Below, one piece after another: positions 57,200 to 64,000 of a stretch of DNA of 64,000 bases. The stretch comes from Bimastos eiseni. Lineage: Eukaryota; Annelida; Clitellata; Crassiclitellata; Lumbricidae. The notes under the pieces were generated by a model. That model worked only from the letters and a program-made list of their open reading frames with translations, made no database searches and was not told where the DNA came from. A program made the translations under genes and the position numbers. The stretch's first letter is position 1, and the number at the start of each line of letters is the position of its first letter. The stretch spans positions 30,534,904-30,598,903 of the forward strand of contig OY365811.1 in assembly GCA_959347315.1 (NCBI GenBank), read 5' to 3'.

Positions 57200-58590
57200 G
57201 TATTAATTATCAATATATCAATCAAATTTTTATTGAAACCAACCAGATTTTTACAGCAGCAAGATAATTTTACATAATTCCAGAGACATTGGTAACAATT
57301 GGGAGCCCTGAAGGGATCTAGATCCCGCTAACTAGGGTCACCTAAAGTACTTACTAAATATACATGAGTGACTGTCGATCAACATATTTCAAAATATGAT
57401 GAACAGTTTCACTTAATCATAAGATTAATCCAATTACAACTTAAATGATTAATATTTTATCTTAACTAACGACATGAAAAGATAATAACACAATAATGCT
57501 AACATAAGAACATAGGTTCACATGTTAACAGAGCACAATACTAACATAATAATATAGGTCCATATACACACAGAGCTAGTTACTTATTTCCATTCACTTT
57601 GTGGGTGCACAGCCTTTTTTGAATTCGTGTAGGCCATGACATTGCTTAATTTGTGGAGGAATTTTGTTCCATATAAGGGTCCCAGTAGACTTGATGGTGA
57701 ATCGATGAGTTTTAGAATGAATGGCAACCGAGCGATGGACTCCCAGAAATTTGGTCGAGACTACCTAGGAGATGAGGACGCCGTTTATGAGCAGCATCGG
57801 ACTTTCCGTGGCACCCATTTTCCTGTGGGATTTGAATATGTTGAAGTTCGTCTTGTCCAAGTTGAGTGTCATCTTGTTTGCACAAAACCAATCCGCTATA
57901 GTTGCCAGTTCAGTATTAAGTCTGAATTAGGGTCTGGAGGCATTTATGAGAACAGAATACGTTCGTATCATCAGCAAATAAAGTAAAGTACATGCTTGTG
58001 GAGACATTGGCAAGATCATTAATATAAATGAGAAATAACAATGGATCGAGGTTCGATCCTTGAGGAACCTCAAACCCTATTAGACCCATGTCAGATAATG
58101 TACCGTTGCAGCTAACTTGTTGTAAGCGGTTTTCAAAATAGCTGACAAACCAACTGAGTTGCATTCCACGTATACCATAGTGCTCTAATTTATTAAGAAG
58201 AATATTATAATCTACAGTATCGAAGGTCTTGGCTAAATCGAAGAATATGCCCACCGAATACTCGTTGTTCTCAATTGCATTAGATATTTTATCTTGCATA
58301 CTCAGAAGAGCCATGTACGGGGAATGACCAGGTTGGAACCCGTGTTGAGAGTTAAATATAATGTTGGATTTTGTAATGAAACTAAAAAGGCGATCATACA
58401 TTAATTTTTCATAAAATTTGGAGAAAAACGGGAGCTCTGAAATTGGTCTATAATTCGTTACGTTATCCCTTTCTCCTTTCTTGAATATGGGAACAACTTT
58501 CGTTATTTTCAAGGCTTGCGGGACAATCCCATTTTTGAGCGAGCAGTTAATGAGTTCTGCCAATAGATGGGCATTATAAATTGCTATACG
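57200..58590 (-). mobile_element. CR1/Jockey-type LINE relic with internal deletion
   Basis: The minus strand encodes a reverse transcriptase from about 58580: CSLKNGIVPQALKITKVVP, IFKKGERDNVTNYRPIS, SFFDLAKTFDTVDY-like FFDLAKTFDTVDYNILLNKL, GFEVPQGSNLDPLLFLIYIN and the catalytic FADDT. Frames then shift: DWFCANKMTLNLDKTNF, FLGVHRSVAIHS and TGTLIWNKIPPQIKQC follow in other frames. Between FLGV and the C-terminal WNKIP block much of the usual connection region is missing. The 3' UTR ends near 57220 with CAATAAAAATTTGATTGATA. 5' truncated, dead. Confidence 0.88.
57916..58590 (-). pseudogene. Reverse transcriptase fragment (palm with FADD)
   Basis: The stop-free portion of the LINE above. It is labelled pseudogene because the start is missing, the catalytic-site frame ends about 15 codons after FADD, and the rest is frameshifted. 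One odd change is AKTFDTV where active copies have (S/A)KAFDTV. Confidence 0.85.
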
Positions 58591-59950
58591 AAGGCACATG
58601 TAGCCTGAACACATTAAAATATGTAACAATATAGAAACTCTTTGCAATAATGCACTAGGCCTATACGCGCATTGACGAATTTCATTTCTTCCGTACATCA
58701 CTAGTTTACATGTTAATAAATGCGTAACAACGCAAGTCGAAAATTTCCGGAATGCTCAAACGCTAACATTCACGCGGGTATACATGCGCTGCGTTAACGG
58801 TTTCCATATGTCGGGCTATAAATGTAAATTAACGTGAGCTTAGCCTAATACTTGTATACATAATTTTAAATGATTATATAAGGTGCTAAATTCCAATTTT
58901 ATTCAAAATTTATTCCTTTAAAATCTAACAAAGATGTTTATGCTGTTTGAAATATTCACAAAATGAAATGTATATATTAGTTATAAATCTATGGATACCT
59001 CAATATTTTCTCAACTTCACGAACCATTCCTTAGCTTAGTTTACCTTATGCTGAGTTATAGATTATACATATTCAGATGCATGAGCTTTATAATTTACAA
59101 TTTCATTGGTACATTAATATTCTTAACCCTAAATGAAGGAACATTGTGATAGCTAGCAATTGACACGTTGAAACTAAAATTTAACACTCAATATAATTGA
59201 TCTGTGTACTCTGCCACGTCGTTACCAAAAGAGAAGACAGGCAAATTCCAATGATCATAATGCTGCTAGAGGTTAAAGTTACCAAATCGTCCAACGTCCT
59301 CAACTAACGCAAACTGGTAATCACAGGAACAATGTTTAAAGCGTACGTAGGCCTGAGTTGATTAATCTTCATACACACGATATTTACGAGCGTTGGCTCT
59401 GCTATTGGTCATTAGAGTAAGTGGACCGGCTTGCGTCAAAACCGTTAATTTATTCACTACTTACATGGCAGTTTTGTTATTGAACATTAGACGTTCACAT
59501 AGGCCTATAAGTTAGAAATGTCAAGCTTTCATCAAGCGAGTGGCTAACAATATCTAAGCACGCATTATATAATAGTCTGGAATTGGAATGTAAAAGTATA
59601 CTGGATGAAGAACCCAGTGTAGACTGTATCATCGACTACTGAGCCAGACGATTATTATAGGCCAACAAGAAGTAGAGCAGCAAACTTCTGAAAGACGTCA
59701 ATTGCAAATGCAGTTAGTACCGTTGTAGTCTTCCATAATATATTCATTAATAAATGTAAAGGAACAATCAACTCGGAAAATTGAGAAAATGTTACACTAT
59801 ACCGTAATCGTTACGAGATAGAGAACATTTTAATGCATGATATTAAACACAAAATGCGCACCCATTCACCTCTAGGAAATTACAATTTATATTTTATCTC
59901 CGTAATTTCTTCTGCTTTTGAGCTTTGCCCAGCGGGATTAAACTAAATCA

Positions 59951-60056
59951 TCTCTCTCTCTCTCTTTCTTTCTCTCTCTCTCTCTCTCTCTTTCTTTCTC
60001 TCTCGTGTTCCCTCTGTCTCTGTCTGTCTGTCTGTCTGTCTCTCTTTCTGTCACCA

Positions 60057-60085
<29 letters not shown>
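59951..60085 (+). repeat. (CT)n / (CTGT)n / (CA)n compound microsatellite
   Basis: CTCTCTTTCT runs, CTGTCTGTCTGT, then CACACACACA. Confidence 0.95.
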
Positions 60086-60087
<2 letters not shown>

Positions 60088-60794
60088 CTATGTATATATA
60101 TTTGCATATAATATATATATATATTATACATATATCATGCACATTACATTATGCGTATAATTACATGTGTGTGTGGCAGTGTGCTTATTTGTTCGTGTGT
60201 GTGTTTAAATCCATTTGCACTTTTGATTGTGGTAGTATTTTATATCTTTGGCTAATTCACCTGAAATGCATGATTACAAGGCTCTCGTTGAATAGACAAT
60301 TTATCCTGAGTGTACCGGAATACCTCATACATGTATGAAGGCTACAATCATGATCTAAGAATATGATCATGATTACTCAATTGTTATCTTCATCCACAAT
60401 CACTATATTGAGTAGAGTCAATACAATGATTATTGATGATATCTTAATTAATTACATGTACAAAGCAAATGCAACGTTGCATAGTTCGACGAAAACAATC
60501 CCCTATACGGTATTAACCCATTTGTCAAAACTGATTCTTGTGGTCATGTTATGTGCGGGTTAAACTAGCGCTATGTATCGCATTCTAAAGTATGAAATAG
60601 AGTAATAGATACGGGAATAGATCTCTTGATTGATGGTGCACTGCACTGATCTCCTCCTTCATCAACAAGTTGAACCTACTTATAACAGCAGCAGCAACAA
60701 CAACAACAACAATTATAGAAATAAAACACTTTTATGCGCGCATGTTGTACCTGGGGAACACAGACTTTAGGCACAACCAGGTCGTTTCTATAGC

Positions 60795-60825
60795 AACGCA
60801 AACACACACACACACACACACACTC
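60795..60825 (+). repeat. (CA)n microsatellite
   Basis: About 13 CA units followed by TCATATACACACAC. Confidence 0.95.
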
Positions 60826-60902
60826 ATATACACACACTTATTCTTCTTTTCATTTGATTCTGTTCGCTTGTGTAATATTCCAATCTGCCAACCTTTTAGC
60901 TA

Positions 60903-63900
60903 ATGATCGAATATAATATCATGTCCATGTTTGCGTTTGTACATGTATCTTGAATTCGTCAGCGTTCATTTAAATGCCCATCGCACGTTCTCGTGAACAT
61001 TAAAGTCACGTCTACAAGTGACTACTGGCGTGAAATCTACATGTATGTAGCGCCTACAAGAGTCTAAAAAAGGCGCAGGTCAAATTCTCTGCTACGTAGA
61101 CAGATAGGCCTACGCTTATATCATCACTTCCAAAATAAATTTATGGCAAAAGCATCGGTGAAACGTTCAATTTTGTTGGTTTGGTCTAAATAGCCTGAGA
61201 TCTCTGTGCAAAAGTCAAATTTGGTAATGTAATATATATATATGTCGGTGACACAAATAGGTCAACACGTTTTCTACAGCGATAGTATTATCTCAATATT
61301 TATCACTTCGCCGTGAATGGCTTTCTGGTGTTATTTTAGCTATAAATAAAAATGTGTGTCCTTTACAAATCTTATATAGTAATAATAATGATGGTTACGT
61401 CAGAGATCTGCATTTCAGGCTGGCACAATTCCTCGACGGGTATCGACAACAAGTAGCACTCGTTCAAAGCTGATGGCTTTTGATGGTGTGAGAGGGGAAT
61501 TCTATCAGATAAACTCACTGCATATGCGCTTGATCAATATTTATCCCGAGGCATCGAGGCGCCATTACAAGTCGACCTCAGATCAAAACTCGCATCATTG
61601 AGTATGAATGTATGATCATGATTCCGTGACGCCCGGTCACGACTGGCATGCAAGCTGTAGCCTCCAGGACAGATGCGCCCCTAACGCACGCACCTGTCAA
61701 AGACGGTAAACGACAACAGAACGTTGTGGCTCCTTGAAGCATATATTCCCATACCACAGTGGATGTCATCAAGCCCAGTGATAGCGTCGTCGTCGGAATA
61801 GAATAAAAACTGCAGACGCCGTCACAGGCAATGATGAATTATTGTCAGCAAAGTCTGCCTCATTTGTACGAGGAAACGCTGCATTCGTCATTCATTTGCA
61901 CACGTTTATCGAGTGGCTGTAGCGTCGAGCTTCTTCCAAAAATAATTTGGCGATTGGAATATTGCAACTGTTCAGTTAGCATTTGCAAAGGCGCCACTCG
62001 ACGATTCAGAGGCGCCTCCAACCCAAGTCAGTATTGTCTGTCGCTAACAAATCAATTGGATTTCAATCGTCTACGAAACGGGAGAATAGAAGGACTGAAG
62101 AGTACAGGCCACTATTCCAGTGGTAGACGGTTTTAACTAGAGGGACTGACACAAGAAATACCTCCACAGATTGTGGGAAGCACACGTACGGGGACAACAA
62201 GAAGACCCTTGGCGATTGAGCTGAGAGTGAAGCGAATAGGATATTGAGAAAGGATTGGGGTACAAAAAGTTCTTATATCTGAAGGCCTACTCCGATAAGA
62301 CCATTGCGCATAAGAGTAAACATTTGGACTAGATGCGCTGGGCCTCTGGAAGCCAGTGCACGAAACTCTGAATGAAGTCATTTTGAGCCACAGTACAGTA
62401 GTTTGCGCAAGCAGCTCTACAGCCAGATGGGCTTCATGGATATCTAAATTTTTTGAATAAAGCTAATATTTTACAAAATTTCATAAAACAATGTAAGTGA
62501 AAATAACGAATTCGAGCAAATAATCGTTGATTAATAGGCTTAGCACTAGGATCGAGAAGGTCGTTATTCTTAATGAGAAATTGCTCTGCACATAGACTGT
62601 TAATTTGCTGTTATCAATGACGGCAATACATCAATTCGAACAAAGCAAAATAGTATAATACAAAAATGGTATAATAGCCTACTATGTTCAATATATGCAG
62701 TAAAAGACTTCGTGAACACTGAATTATCCATATAATTATAAGGCCTGCGCCAACAATTATACGAGGCAGAAGCGATTTCGCGGGAAAGTACATGTAGGTT
62801 CCTTCTCATCGATTCGTTCCTCGTACCATGTAATGACAGCTCCATAAAAGAAGACTACAACCGGATACAGCGATGACCATCGTCGGCTCATTTCATTGTG
62901 AATCCAGTCTCAGCTTGCCACTACCGATACGGCCTTATACGAATTCGTATACAAGCATATACATGTATGAATACATGACTACCTGCAAACATGTACAATA
63001 CACTTGTATACATGCTTACATTGACATCTCGTAGCTACATATGATAGGAGAGGCGTATATATAAATGGCAACACTGCGGCATGTTTAATTGATCACTATT
63101 TTTTAAAATAAAATGCTCATGATAATTGTGCTTTGGATTGCCAGATAAACTTTAACATGCTACTGTATAATGCTGAATTGCAATGCGACGAAAAGATGGA
63201 CTAATTGACTGAGTATCGCCGTATGACGTTAAGAAAATAAACGCAAAGTCTCAAACATAATAATGATTATTTAGGACATACAACATTGCCAGTCATTTTG
63301 GTCAATTAGTGATCATCATAATTCGTATAAAAATTGTAAAATCTACGCCTAAATGAAAACTACATAGGTCTTACGCTACGTAGACGAAAATTCTTCATGT
63401 CCTCTATATTTGAACTGAGGATCAGAGCTTCTTAGAGCGCAGCATCATGCGGTCATAATTTAAGCGAAGCCCTCATCATGCCGTTTGGATGATTTGGTCA
63501 CTAGCAATCATTTCCTCTGCTGATCACGCGGCAATGCCAGCAGCCACCGCAATACGACTACGACCAATTCTGTCAGATGTGGGTGACACGGCTTCAGCGT
63601 CAACAGATTTCACGTGATGAATGTTCAGCTATGCTTTACCGTTCAGACACACAACAACCACTATAGCAATTTGCCGTCTATAGATGTCTAAGCCTTAATT
63701 ATTTTCCACATTCACATATAGAGCTTGTTCAGCCCAAAAAGTAGTGCGCCTATTGCGTCGATGAACCAACCCCACTCAGTGTAAGCCTAAACGTCCAAAC
63801 AACGAGGCAGTTTCATGAAAATCTACGACGAATTAATAGAAATCAGTTTATTAGCCAATTAGCAATCAATTATCTGCGTGAAAATAGTCTCGCAGCTGAG

Positions 63901-64000
63901 AAGTTTTCAGGTTTTCACGGCGAGTTAATAAAAATTATGTTTCCCAGTCGAATTTCAGTAGGCGTATAGGTTCAATGTTAAAGTGTCCAAGGGTTGAACA
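60903..64000. other. Right end of window, no supported feature
   Basis: Frames up to 101 codons occur (61831-62136 plus, 62133-62381 minus), but none shows a recognisable domain or convincing splice borders. A retroposon tail core is near 61050-61075. Confidence 0.4.

Overview
This 64 kb window is eukaryotic (animal) genomic DNA. It is AT-rich, with small exons separated by 0.6-10 kb introns, abundant microsatellites and minisatellites, and decayed LINE, SINE and DNA-transposon copies. There is no operon structure, and almost every open frame outside the retroelements is fortuitous. The main gene and the repeat types suggest a marine invertebrate, plausibly an echinoderm or another deuterostome. 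That assignment is inference.

The one clear host gene lies on the minus strand. By joining short open stretches at AG/GT splice signals with matching phases I reconstructed twelve consecutive internal exons between 26792 and 2153 (1386 bp, 462 codons). They encode the membrane-proximal half of the ligand-binding (ANF-receptor) ectodomain, the juxtamembrane cysteine segment, a single transmembrane helix, and most of the kinase-homology domain of a receptor guanylate cyclase (natriuretic-peptide-receptor / egg-peptide-receptor type). All eleven intron phases agree. Several exons (72-84 bp) are too short to stand out as ORFs. The guanylate-cyclase catalytic domain must lie beyond the left edge. 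The amino-terminal exons lie to the right and were not securely found; 35051-35098 is a weak candidate.

Layout. 1-1020: 3' end of an I-type LINE (RNase H domain) on the plus strand. 1021-1330: older dispersed repeats. 2153-16411: eleven receptor exons with short introns, one of which carries a mariner relic (9043-10211) and another a tRNA-derived SINE (13268-13454). 16412-26680: a 10.3 kb intron with LINE and hAT fragments, a 62-bp hAT MITE and a 1.75 kb 28-bp minisatellite. 26681-26792: the most upstream secure exon. 26793-64000: no secure exon. This right part holds a second mariner fragment, two minus-strand LINE relics (39.6-41.1 kb and 57.2-58.6 kb), two more hAT MITEs with perfect 8-bp target duplications, a 63-bp piggyBac-like miniature element, a perfect 48-bp palindrome and many simple repeats.

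The most unusual pattern is local. Three receptor exons are followed, at or within about 30 bp of their 5' splice sites, by tandem repeats. One is an indel-free array of eighteen 20-bp units that starts in the splice donor itself and repeats a donor-like CAG/GTCATT in most units. No prokaryotic system, CRISPR array or complete viral element was seen.
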